In this document: in pieces, positions 38,700 through 47,928 of the stretch
Layout: every line of letters begins with the position of its first letter
Numbering within the stretch: the stretch's first letter is position 1
DNA from: Bacillus sp. BGMRC 2118
GTDB lineage: Bacteria > Bacillota > Bacilli > Bacillales > SA4
DNA: 64,000 bases
Direction of reading: 5' to 3'
NCBI GenBank assembly: GCA_008364785.1
Contig: VTTJ01000006.1
Span: 62,001-126,000, forward strand
The notes under the pieces: model-generated
The model's input: the letters and a program-made list of their open reading frames with translations, nothing else
Told to the model about the DNA's origin: nothing
The model's database searches: none
Position numbers and translations under genes: made by a program

Positions 38700-40245
38700 G
38701 ATACTAACTCCTGGTATGAGAGGAGCCTTTTACGGAAGACACTCTACTGATAAGCAAGAAATGTTACTACAAAGAAATTCTGTGAATAACCTTGTGGATA
38801 AGTATCAATGTGAAATAGTTGAAGAATATCTAGATTCAGCAGTATCTGCGACTAAAACAAACATTTCTAATCGTAAAGGTCTTCAGAAATTGTTATCAGA
38901 TATTGAGAATAAACAATTTGATTTTGTAATTATTTATAAGAACGACAGAATTGCAAGAAACCCAATGGAGCATCAATTCATAAGAACAACAATGAATATT
39001 TATGGAATGCCTGTAATTGAAAGTGCAACAGAATCTCTTTACACTGAGTCAACCAATATTATCGTTCAACTCCTTCAAGATGGTTTAACTAAGTTTGAAG
39101 CAGATAATATACGACAGCGCACGCTGGATAGTCATATTATTAGAGCTAAAAAAGGACAGTGGACAGGGGGACAAGCACCATTTGGTTACAGATATATAAA
39201 AGAAACTCAAGAATTCTCAGCATATCCCGAAGAACTAACAATTGTAAAACATATTTTCGATTTATACAAAAAGGGAGAAGGATTTGACTCTATTGCTACT
39301 GTCATTCCAGATAAAATGAGTTCCTCTAAGTCATGGACGAAAGACAAAGTTAAAAGAATAGTTACAAATCCTTTTTATGCTGGTTTTATCGCTTGGGGTA
39401 AATATAAAAACGGTTCTAAAGGATCTTTAACAGATAGAGAAAACTGGATACTCGCAAAATGTGAACAAATCGATCCAGTGATAACATTAGAAGAATGGGA
39501 ATTTTGCTGGAAACTTTATCAGCAAAAGAAATCAAAAAAAATCTCACCTAAACAATTCAAAACAACTTTCTTATTAAAGGATATTGTTAGATGTAAACAC
39601 TGCTCGATTCTACTAGAATGTAAAGATCAAAGAACAACAGGGAACAATGGTAAAAAATATGGTCGTAAAATGTACTTTTGCTCAAACTGTGATTTAAAGA
39701 TTGAAATAGACCATTTACATATTGTAATCGACAAAATTCTTAATGATATCCGCTTAAGTCAACCTTCAGAAATCTATCAAGGAGTTTCAAGAAGAGTTAC
39801 TGAAGAGATTAATTCACTTCGTTCGCAAATTAAGGATTTGTCCCATGGTAAAAGTGTATATCAAGAACAACTAGAGATTGTAAAAAATGAAATTAAGAAG
39901 AGACTAGATCAACAATTAGGAATTAAGAATAAAAAGCTGCTAGATATTTTAACTACTTATCAAATCACAATAAATAATCGGATATACCAAGTTGAAAAAC
40001 AAATAAAAGAAATAGAAAAAGAAATCATTACCCTTGAAAAAGTAGATGCTAACAAAGAATCATGGAATATCATTTTAAGTGAAGCATTTATCGATAGAGA
40101 AAAACTAGGAAATATTGAATTACGAGCTTTACTCACAAATCTTATTTCAGAAGTAAAGGTTGATAAAAACAATAATATTGAATATCAACTTCGTCATAAT
40201 CTAGGTAGGCAAAAAATAAATGATCAGTTGGAATTGCAATTTTGA
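38680..40245 (+). CDS. Large serine recombinase C (tandem pair, second)
   Basis: A 521-residue recombinase, starting at TTG 38680 behind GAAGGAG (ATG 38689 is an alternative). The catalytic Ser is in FYGRHSTDKQ and the arginine block is IYKNDRIARNP. The recombinase domain includes APFGYRYI and NPFYAGFIAWG. The zinc ribbon is CKHCSILLEC with CSNC, and a coiled coil lies at about 370–460. Overlap with recombinase B suggests the pair works together. A terminator and a perfect 50-bp palindrome follow. Confidence 0.92.
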   Translation: MNRMLAKILTPGMRGAFYGRHSTDKQEMLLQRNSVNNLVDKYQCEIVEEYLDSAVSATKTNISNRKGLQKLLSDIENKQFDFVIIYKNDRIARNPMEHQFIRTTMNIYGMPVIESATESLYTESTNIIVQLLQDGLTKFEADNIRQRTLDSHIIRAKKGQWTGGQAPFGYRYIKETQEFSAYPEELTIVKHIFDLYKKGEGFDSIATVIPDKMSSSKSWTKDKVKRIVTNPFYAGFIAWGKYKNGSKGSLTDRENWILAKCEQIDPVITLEEWEFCWKLYQQKKSKKISPKQFKTTFLLKDIVRCKHCSILLECKDQRTTGNNGKKYGRKMYFCSNCDLKIEIDHLHIVIDKILNDIRLSQPSEIYQGVSRRVTEEINSLRSQIKDLSHGKSVYQEQLEIVKNEIKKRLDQQLGIKNKKLLDILTTYQITINNRIYQVEKQIKEIEKEIITLEKVDANKESWNIILSEAFIDREKLGNIELRALLTNLISEVKVDKNNNIEYQLRHNLGRQKINDQLELQF

Positions 40246-40268
40246 CCTCAATTTGAGGTTATTTTTTT
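40245..40268 (+). terminator. Intrinsic terminator after recombinase C
   Basis: ACCTCAA and TTGAGGT form a compact stem overlapping the stop codon, followed by TTATTTTTTT. Confidence 0.6.
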
Positions 40269-40310
40269 GCTGTGGCAAATTCGGTTTTTGGGTGTTGGAA
40301 CTTTAATTTG

Positions 40311-40360
40311 TCTCGGTTATTAAGTAGGTATGGTATACCATACCTACTTAATAACCGAGA
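40311..40360. repeat. Perfect 50-bp palindrome downstream of the recombinase pair
   Basis: The 25-base halves TCTCGGTTATTAAGTAGGTA… are exact complements with no spacer; the centre is GGTATGGTATACCATACC. There is no T-run. It is a candidate binding or crossover site for the recombinases just upstream. Confidence 0.9.
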
Positions 40361-40616
40361 TTGATATGACTGCAATTAATTCTATCCTTAGGAGATGTAA
40401 GTATTGTAATTGTTTATCATTATGTACAATTATTCATACGAATAAACGTGCTCGGTAATTAGATGTATAAAAAGATTAAACGTCCCATATAAATCGGTTA
40501 TTTGGTTAAAAAATTTTAAAATTAAATGAAAAAGAAAAATAAGATATTTGAGCTGGGTTGTATTAATTTATACAGTCATATAACATAAAAAGTAAGAATG
40601 GAAAAGGGTGTAGATT
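40361..40616. other. Non-coding stretch before the sce7726 remnant
   Basis: AT-rich DNA with no ORF, hairpin or repeat that I can recognise. Confidence 0.4.
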
Positions 40617-41187
40617 ATGTATAAATTGAAAGATGAAGATATAAGAAGTGTTTTATTAGAAAAATTAAAGACTGATTTTAAAGACATAAGTGAAACTAAA
40701 ATAATAAATGAACTAGGATTAAGTTCTGGAAGAACTAGAATTGATATAGCTGTAATAAATGGAATTATGCATGGGTATGAAATCAAAAGTGAATCTGACA
40801 CTTTGTTTAGGTTACCTCGTCAAATGGAGGATTATAACAAGATCTTTGATAGATTGACAATTTTGGTTGCGAAGATTATTTATCAAAAGTAAAAGTAATA
40901 ATTCCAAATTGGTGAGGAATTATTATTGTGAAAAACAAAAATGGTTCACCTGTTTTAAAACAAATAATGAAGGGAAGAAAAAACAATAAAGTTGATCCAC
41001 TTTCAATTTCAGAATTATTATGGAAAGAGGAAGCAATAGAAATATTAATAAATAAAGGAATAAAGGCTTACAAAAGGGTTATCTTAGTAAGCCAAAATAT
41101 GTAATACTAGAATACTTATCACAATGTATTGAATTAACCGAACTCAAAGCTCTTGTAAATAATGTTCTTAGAACAAGGGATAATTAG
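40617..41187 (+). pseudogene. sce7726-family protein, decayed
   Basis: The intact N-terminal 88 residues carry the family core NELGLSSGRTRIDIAVING and HGYEIKSESDTLFRLPRQ, with Asp and Glu-x-Lys like a PD-(D/E)XK nuclease. The frame then breaks near 40870. Later pieces continue the family in other frames: NGSPVLKQI…DPLSISELLWKEEA near 40940 and KPKYVILEYLSQCIELTEL near 41090, ending at 41187. At least two frameshifts and a stop are needed. It meets a beta-family remnant tail to tail. Confidence 0.75.
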
Positions 41188-41880
41188 AGAGCTCACTAAT
41201 TACTTGTTCTAATTGATGGTTAACATTTACAGTAACCCAAGTAGTTGCATTTTTAGTAGGAGAGTATGGAATTAATGCACAATTGTATATATACTCGTCC
41301 ACGTTGAGAATGATTTATCTTGGTAAAAAGAACTGTTTACAACAGATGACCAAAGGGAAGGCATTTGCTGTTTAAAATGTTTCCCTGAAGCTCTCATTCC
41401 TTCTCCCCGAAAAATATGATATTTTTCGTCAACTGTATACTTTAAACTTGAGCCTATCCATTATTGCAGGATTGAATTCATATGAGATTTTAGGATGAAC
41501 AACTGTATAGTCACCCAAATTCGGTATTCTAGAGAGATTTAAATTTATGAGTTTTTTATAAATTTTCCACTCTGATCTTTCAATCTCTCCATATGATTTA
41601 GTTTTTACTTTTTTACTAAGTTGATCAGGAAATGAAGTACCATTATAGTAAGTGAACTCCATTGAGATAATTTAGTTGTAGACAGGATCCCTTGTAATAG
41701 GTTGTTAAAAATTACAGATTCTTGTGTTGGAGTGAAATCAGCAACATCTATTATAAAGTCTATATCTTCAAAACTAATTTTTAAATGCTCCATAACTTGA
41801 TGAATTATTGACATAGTAATCGCAATATTCTGTAATTCTTCAATGGTTATTCTGAAACAAATTCCTCACATGTCATAGGA
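41168..41880 (-). pseudogene. Beta-family (sce7725-like, T4 beta) protein, decayed
   Basis: Fragments read on the minus strand: IIHQVMEHLKISFEDIDFIID, then WSSLT, then GTSFPDQLSKK…RSEWKIYKKL, IPNLGDYTVVHP, and YHIFRGEGMRASGKHF. They end with HQLEQVISEL near 41190. They occur in order but in different frames, and the N-terminal half is missing. The 3' end overlaps the sce7726 remnant by 20 bases, as in the known convergent sce7725/sce7726 pair. Confidence 0.65.
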
Positions 41881-42288
41881 ACCTTTTTATTAATGCTTTA
41901 AGAATAAGTTTATACCCTCTATTAATTTTAAAGTTCATCGTGTAAAAATATTAAAAACTTATTCTAACACTAATCATTAATAATCAGCTTCTTGGTTTAC
42001 TTCTTTTGTAAAGCTGCAAATCGTTCTTTAAATTCCCCAATAAATGTTTAGCGTTCACTTTTTCTCAACATAGTTTCTCCTCGATAATATTATCACCAAG
42101 TGAATATAGTTAAATATCAAAAACTACTTAATTAAGGGTAATTTCTATCTTTAGTGATAGATATTTTACTGAAAATGCAAACTAGTTATTTAATAACAGT
42201 ATTTTATGAGTGGTTGTTTAAATTTCTATTTATGTTAAGTGAATACAATAATAAAATACTAATATGACGGTTATAGAGGTGAAATATA
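41881..42288. other. Non-coding AT-rich stretch
   Basis: No ORF, repeat or RNA is recognised. It probably contains the missing N-terminal part of the beta-family gene in decayed form and the leader of the Mrr-like remnant. Confidence 0.35.
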
Positions 42289-42870
42289 TTGGCAAGAAGA
42301 CGAAAAAAGAAAGAGCAAGTAAGTTGGGAAGGATTATTAATAGTAGGAATTCTATATTTTGTTTGGTATCCTATTTGCCAATCTACTGGTTCTGGCTATG
42401 TAGTAGCAGGGGTTTCAATTTTTGTAGGGGCTCTTATCTAGGTACATATATACTAATTATAAGATCAATTAATCATAAAAAAATGAACGACTAAAAAGTT
42501 CTGGAATCCTAGAGATTGATAAAATGACAGGGGAACAATTTTAACGTTACCTTGCGCAAGTTAATAAATCAATGCGATATTCTGTGCAGATGACCGGCAA
42601 TACAGCGGACTATGGTGCAGATCTTATTCTACAAAAGAAAGGTTAGAAAATAATAATTCAAGCAAAAAGATACCATTCAATGTTGGTATTAAAGCCGTTC
42701 AGGAAGTTATAGGCGCAATTAATTACTATAAAGCAAGTGTCGGATGGGATGTTACAAATAGTTTTCTTACTATGAACGCAAAGAAATTAGCAGAAAGTAA
42801 TAAAGTGAAAATCATAGAGAGAAAAGAACTAATTGAATTAGGTCTTAAAATAAAGATTAAGTTATCTTAG
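42289..42870 (+). pseudogene. Mrr-like restriction endonuclease, decayed
   Basis: TTG 42289 starts a membrane-anchored N-terminus (ARRRKKKEQVSWEGLL then a hydrophobic stretch). Later pieces read SGILEIDKMTGEQF, then NTADYGADLILQKKG and IIIQAKRYHS, and GAINYYKAS. This is the Mrr_cat nuclease with its D…QxK core. At least three stops or frameshifts break it. It lies just upstream of the DUF4365 gene on the same strand. Confidence 0.75.
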
Positions 42871-42905
42871 TTCTTATATAAGAGAAAAGGAAGGGGGACA
42901 AGAAG

Positions 42906-44696
42906 TTGAATTCACGAAGAATAGAAGAAATTGCAATAGATGCAATAAGAAAACAGATATTACGAAGTGAATACTTGGCAAATGAAATTCCAGTGAATGA
43001 TAAAACACCTTCTTGGGATGGGGAAATATGGGTTTATAATAGCTCGAAACAAACAAAGGACAAACTTTTCGGGAAAGTTCCTATCCAAGTCAAAGGGAAA
43101 AAAGTAAATAAATTAAGTAATAAAGTAAAGTTTCCAATCACTAAGGTAGATTTAGAAAATTATTATCAAAATGGTGGAGTAATCTTCTTTGTGGTGGAAA
43201 TTGTATCTATCGAGGAAACTAAAATATCTTACTTAAATTTGTTACCCATTGATTTAAAGGGTATATTGACTGAACTAAACGGAAAAAAATCCATCACAAA
43301 AACATTTAATAAGCTAGGAAATGGAAATAGAGAGTTTGAATTTATATGTCGCAATTTTATATATCACAGTAGAAAACAAGGATTACCTCTTTTAAAGGAT
43401 AATAAAATTAATTATGACAACATCAATATGAAAATATTTGCACCTTCACAAGAAGACATAGAAAACTACTTATTTGAGCATGGAACCTATGCATACGGTC
43501 ATATAAAAGAATTAAATTTAGATATCCCGTTATACAAAATGGAAATTCAGACGTTAGAGGAAGAAGCAGATTTGTGGGTTGGAGTTAATGAAGAAAAATG
43601 CTATTTAAATACTAAAAGGGTAATTAATAAAGATAAGGTCTTTTTAAAATTCGGAAAAAGTTTCGAGTTAATTCTTTCTAAAAACCTATCTAATGAAAAA
43701 AAGGCAATATATAAAGTGAAATTAAATTTCACAGAAAAAGGTACCATTCAAGAGAGAATTAAAGATCTAAAGTTTTTAATTAAAATAATTTCAAATAAAT
43801 CAATTAATATTAATGGTTCAATAATTGCATTAGACAATTTTGAAGGTAAATACGACATACTGTGTTTATTAAATCATCTTCAAACCCTTGTAGACATAGT
43901 TACAACCTTTAAAACATTAAATATAAGTTTTAACGAAGACCCGGACATCCTTAATACAGACGATTGGAATACCATAGATTCATTAGTTCATATAATCTTA
44001 AATAAAGAATATAACCTTATTAAGAAAAAGGTTGATAACCGTTTTTTGCATTTTAGAATAGGAAATCTAAAACTTGTACTGTTCACTGCTACAGTTCATG
44101 ATGAATTAATGGTATATAATCTATTCAATTTTGACATTATAAGTAATTATCTGGAAGTTTATATTACATTGGAAACAGATAATGCGCATAGAGTAAAACA
44201 TAGTCCATATTTATTGTTTGATACGTCCTACCTACTAGAAATATGTAATTTTGATTATCATGTAGTTGAGAAATCCTTCAAATCTGTAGATTATACTTAC
44301 AATATATGCTCAACTTCAACAAATGATTATATGTTACGGATCCTCAACTACTATGACAAACATACACACAGAAGAGAATTGTTAACTATGATATTAAACA
44401 TATTTGAGCACTTAGAAATAACACAACAAGATAATTTATTGAATTACTTAAATAAAATGCAAGTTATTAAAAGAATAAGGGAGTTTACTAAAGAAGAAAA
44501 AGTAATTCTTCTAGAACGAAAACTCGAGCATGCTCACACAACGGAATTACTATGTGCATTTTCTATTCTATTAGATAGTAAAATTGAATTTGAAGTAAAT
44601 TTCAATAAATTAACAACTGAAGAGAGAAACAGGTTTCAAACCTACCCTATATTTAATCTAGTTGAAAACTGGAATCAAGTTTCAGAAACACCCTAA
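42906..44696 (+). CDS. DUF4365-domain protein
   Basis: A 596-residue protein starting at TTG 42906 behind AAGGAAGGGGG. Residues 1–150 match DUF4365: TPSWDGEIWVY, then VPIQVKGKK and GGVIFFVVE, an arrangement of Asp and Gln-x-Lys like PD-(D/E)XK nucleases. The remaining 440 residues show no domain I know. DUF4365 proteins are frequent in defence islands, so a nuclease effector is likely. It is intact, unlike its upstream neighbours. Confidence 0.75.
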   Translation: MNSRRIEEIAIDAIRKQILRSEYLANEIPVNDKTPSWDGEIWVYNSSKQTKDKLFGKVPIQVKGKKVNKLSNKVKFPITKVDLENYYQNGGVIFFVVEIVSIEETKISYLNLLPIDLKGILTELNGKKSITKTFNKLGNGNREFEFICRNFIYHSRKQGLPLLKDNKINYDNINMKIFAPSQEDIENYLFEHGTYAYGHIKELNLDIPLYKMEIQTLEEEADLWVGVNEEKCYLNTKRVINKDKVFLKFGKSFELILSKNLSNEKKAIYKVKLNFTEKGTIQERIKDLKFLIKIISNKSININGSIIALDNFEGKYDILCLLNHLQTLVDIVTTFKTLNISFNEDPDILNTDDWNTIDSLVHIILNKEYNLIKKKVDNRFLHFRIGNLKLVLFTATVHDELMVYNLFNFDIISNYLEVYITLETDNAHRVKHSPYLLFDTSYLLEICNFDYHVVEKSFKSVDYTYNICSTSTNDYMLRILNYYDKHTHRRELLTMILNIFEHLEITQQDNLLNYLNKMQVIKRIREFTKEEKVILLERKLEHAHTTELLCAFSILLDSKIEFEVNFNKLTTEERNRFQTYPIFNLVENWNQVSETP

Positions 44697-44736
44697 AGTA
44701 ATCTACTTGTTTCGGTAAAGATATTTATTGAGGAAA

Positions 44737-44770
44737 GGAATGTCTCCAAGAGGGTGACATTCCTTTTTTA
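44737..44770 (+). terminator. Intrinsic terminator after the DUF4365 gene
   Basis: GGAATGTC pairs with GACATTCC, followed by a T-run. Confidence 0.8.
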
Positions 44771-45119
44771 TATCTAATAATACTCTCATCTCATTAGATA
44801 AGTAAGTAGCAGGGATTTTGACACATGAAGGGTATGCAAGTTCTATTATTGATAGAAAAAGAGTTTATTTAACATATACTTTGTATTAGATTAGGTGAAT
44901 TTTTCTTGGGGGAGTTTATCAAACTTGAGACTTCATATGTATCCATTAAATCAGCTTGTAGTGGCTTCAAGAATGTATTGAGCTATTCTGTGTCATCGAT
45001 AGTGGATTCAACCAAATCTTTTTATCTTCTGGTTTTAGAAAAACAGGCATCTGATCATGAATATCTTTTACAAGTTCATTAGGTGTAGTTGTAATAACAG
45101 TACATGAGTATACATTGAG
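44771..45119. other. Non-coding stretch before the IS3 remnant
   Basis: No gene recognised. Part of it may be eroded IS sequence, but I cannot define it. Confidence 0.35.
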
Positions 45120-45890
45120 TGTAATAAATTACAGTCAATGATATTTACCACCAGTGACCAATTGACATACTGTTGAAGTTGGTTCTCTAATTTTTGAAGA
45201 CTATCAAAATGACAACCCTTAATGAACGCTGTTTTAATGATATTAAACGGAGCTTCGGCTACTGCATTATCACAAGGGTATCCTTTTATGCTTAATGAAC
45301 GCTGGATGTTAAATGTCGCTAATGCATCGTCAATGAGTTTGTTCTTAAACTCACTTCCTCGATCTATATGGAACAGCTTAATAATTACGTAAATCCTGAC
45401 TCACCCATTTATCTAAAAATGATGGAGTAAGATCGTATTCTTTAATAATCTCTTTTCCTAAACTAATAAAGCATTTTTATGACGACCGATTCTATATCCA
45501 ATGATTTCACGATTAAAAAGATTAATAAATACACATATGTACTGCCCTTGTTCATCTTGTGTAAACTGACGATCCAGCTCATTCTTCTGTTCCACTGGAT
45601 CCGTCCGATTCTACGTCTTGAAACAATCTTTCCACGCTTAACTAGTTCCTTTTTTATTTTACGAGTCCCATAGTTCTGAAAACTCTCGTGAAAAATTTCA
45701 ATAATATTTGAAGTGATGTCATCTTCGGCAGGACGTTCTGCTGTCTCATAATAATAAGTGCTTCTTGGGATTTGTAGGACTTTGCACATTGCGGATATCA
45801 AGTATTTGTGCAGGTTATTCTTGAACACATTTACTTTCATCCTAGTATCAGCGAGGCTTGCGTCTACTTTACCTTAATTTTTCTGTCTAG
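45120..45890 (-). mobile_element. Decayed IS3-family (IS150-like) insertion sequence
   Basis: On the minus strand the OrfB transposase reads ISAMCKVLQIPRSTYYYE, then NYGTRKIKKELVKRGKIVSRRRIGR. A later part reads FHIDRGSEFKNKLIDDAL and SLSIKGYPCDNAVAEA, the DDE core with its second Asp. A piece like OrfA (DLTPSFLDKWVS near 45410) lies inside it, so the copy is rearranged. Several frames are needed and no clean terminal repeats are found. Confidence 0.75.
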
Positions 45891-46147
45891 TTCAGTGTAG
45901 CCGATTCAGGGAATAAGTTTAGATAATAAGTGGATAAGGAAAAATGGGTAAAGTTGGGAATGTTTATATTGACTAAAAATTTTGAATAAATTAAAATTTT
46001 AGGAGTAACAAAAAGAATAAATTGAAATAAATAAATCAACTAAATTTTGTAATATCAGAAGGAGGGAGAGTTATTGTAATTATATTATCTATTACAGTAT
46101 AACTTGAGGGCTACATTAGTTTGTATAATTTGATGTGAGGTGTTTGT

Positions 46148-46474
46148 ATGAATATATATAAAAACACGTTATTCACATTTATTGTAATAATTATTGAGTT
46201 TGTGCTTTCTTACCTTATCTATAAAATGGTGAATTATAGACTACTGGATATAATGTTTTTTGTTGGAGTATCGTGTTGCGCAATTTTTATTTATTTTTCT
46301 AGTTATGGTGGCTTTATTTCAAATACAAGTCAGGCAAAAGTTGCAACAAGTATAGAAGGGGTAAAGGGGAATTTTAAAATGAAGGGGACCTCTTTTTCCT
46401 TGAGAGTAAATTTTCTAGTACTTGGTTCAGTTATATTTTTCTTAGGTAGCTTTATTATTGCATTTTGGTATTAA
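46148..46474 (+). CDS. Small membrane protein
   Basis: A 108-residue protein with three hydrophobic segments (about 8–27, 34–53, 86–106), behind GAGGTG. It is not recognised. It stands 82 bases before a small secreted protein on the same strand and may share its role with the ABC system that follows. Confidence 0.6.
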   Translation: MNIYKNTLFTFIVIIIEFVLSYLIYKMVNYRLLDIMFFVGVSCCAIFIYFSSYGGFISNTSQAKVATSIEGVKGNFKMKGTSFSLRVNFLVLGSVIFFLGSFIIAFWY

Positions 46475-46556
46475 GTATAAAATGTAAAAAAGTGGAATAT
46501 TTTTCAAAGAGGAGCAATAATTATAATCTGACTTAAAAATAGGGAGTCGTTATTAG

Positions 46557-46901
46557 GTGATACTCAAAAAGTTCTCTTTAATTCTATTGTTAGCTTTTGC
46601 TGTTTTGACGTTTGCATCTAGTCCTGCGGATGCTGCAGCACCAGACAGAATATGGCTAGGGACCAGTAATGGTAATGCGGTATATTACACATCCTATCAG
46701 GGTAGTCAAGTATTTTATTCAACATCAGCATACAGTACTAGGTATCGAGGGTATTTAGGTTTCAATGTAACTAAAACTAATGCTATTGATGCTAGATACT
46801 ATGTTTACGAAGGTTGGTTATATCGTGAAGGTCTAGCTTATCCTGGGCCAGCAATTATTAAACCAGAACAATTATTAATGAATTTAAGATCTTCAAATTA
46901 A
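46557..46901 (+). CDS. Small secreted protein
   Basis: 114 residues from GTG 46557, eleven bases after AGGGAG. There is a clear signal peptide ending near SSPADAAA. The mature part is about 88 residues, Tyr/Ser/Gly-rich (YYTSYQGSQVFYSTSAYSTRY) and has no cysteine. It is not recognised. An exporter operon follows, so a secreted effector is possible, but nothing proves a link. Confidence 0.6.
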   Translation: MILKKFSLILLLAFAVLTFASSPADAAAPDRIWLGTSNGNAVYYTSYQGSQVFYSTSAYSTRYRGYLGFNVTKTNAIDARYYVYEGWLYREGLAYPGPAIIKPEQLLMNLRSSN

Positions 46902-47039
46902 ACTAAAATCTGAATCAAGATTCTTTTACTATTATGATAAAAGTAGGAAAGTCTTGATTCAGATTGTTTTTGTTTTTTATAACTAACTGGTTAGGAGGAG
47001 TGATTTCCATGAAGTTAACCTTAAGTGAGGAGGGGAGTT

Positions 47040-47927
47040 ATGATTATATCTGTAAGAAATATACATAAATCCTTCGGTAAAATAAATATACTAAAAGGTG
47101 TTTCTTTTTACATTGAAGTACCGCAAATAGTGGGTTTAGTTGGGCCTAATGGTTCAGGAAAGTCTACCTTACTCAACATAATAACGAACCTGTTAGATTC
47201 GGATAAGGGAGAAGTTACAATACTAAATAGAAGTAGTAAAGACCCAAACATATTTAAAGAAGTTGCTTTTATGCAAGACAATTCTGTACTTTATGAATAC
47301 TTAACCGGGTACGATCATCTTCAATTCATTGGGGACATTCATGGTATAGACCAATCTGCAATTAGTTCTGTTGCTAAACGAGTAGGAATGGAATCCTATT
47401 TAAATAAGAAGGTAGATAAGTATTCACTTGGAATGAAGCAACATTTGTTATTAGCGATGGCATTATTAATTCAGCCCAAATTATTAATTATGGATGAACC
47501 ATTAAACGGTTTAGATCCAACCAGTGCTATTAGAGTGCGTAAAATTTTAGTTGAGGAGTATAAAAAAGGAACAACTATCTTACTTAGCTCCCATAACCTG
47601 TCTGAATTGGACAAAGTAGCTTCAAAAATTATATTTTTAAATAGAGGTGAAATAATTGAGGAAGATTTTTCTCAATATGAAAAAATTTATTATGATTTAT
47701 ATGTGAGCGACCCAGTTTTAGTAAATAAAATACTAAAAGAAGAGATATTATGTGTAAATGTAGAAGTGTTTGATAACAAGATTCGCCTATATAATAATAG
47801 TAAGTCCCCTATAAAAAATGTTCTCAATATACTTCTTCTAAATGATATTGAATTACTTGATATAGAGAAAAAAGTTTTCGGAACCGAAGATAGGTATCGA
47901 AAGATATTTGTCAAAAGTGGGGAATAA
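47040..47927 (+). CDS. ABC transporter ATP-binding protein
   Basis: The start is ATG 47040 after GAGGAGGGGAG. About 295 residues with Walker A GPNGSGKST, signature YSLGMKQ, Walker B LLIMDEP and the switch His in SSHNLSELD. The C-terminal 80 residues are an extension seen in BcrA/NatA-like exporters. It is the energy subunit for the permease encoded just downstream, which starts two bases after its stop. Confidence 0.93.
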   Translation: MIISVRNIHKSFGKINILKGVSFYIEVPQIVGLVGPNGSGKSTLLNIITNLLDSDKGEVTILNRSSKDPNIFKEVAFMQDNSVLYEYLTGYDHLQFIGDIHGIDQSAISSVAKRVGMESYLNKKVDKYSLGMKQHLLLAMALLIQPKLLIMDEPLNGLDPTSAIRVRKILVEEYKKGTTILLSSHNLSELDKVASKIIFLNRGEIIEEDFSQYEKIYYDLYVSDPVLVNKILKEEILCVNVEVFDNKIRLYNNSKSPIKNVLNILLLNDIELLDIEKKVFGTEDRYRKIFVKSGE

Positions 47928-47928
47928 A

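Noticed and set aside
42264..42494. A 76-residue ORF at the start of the Mrr-like remnant
   Set aside because: It is the wrong frame. The frame beginning at TTG 42289 gives the basic, membrane-anchored Mrr-like N-terminus.
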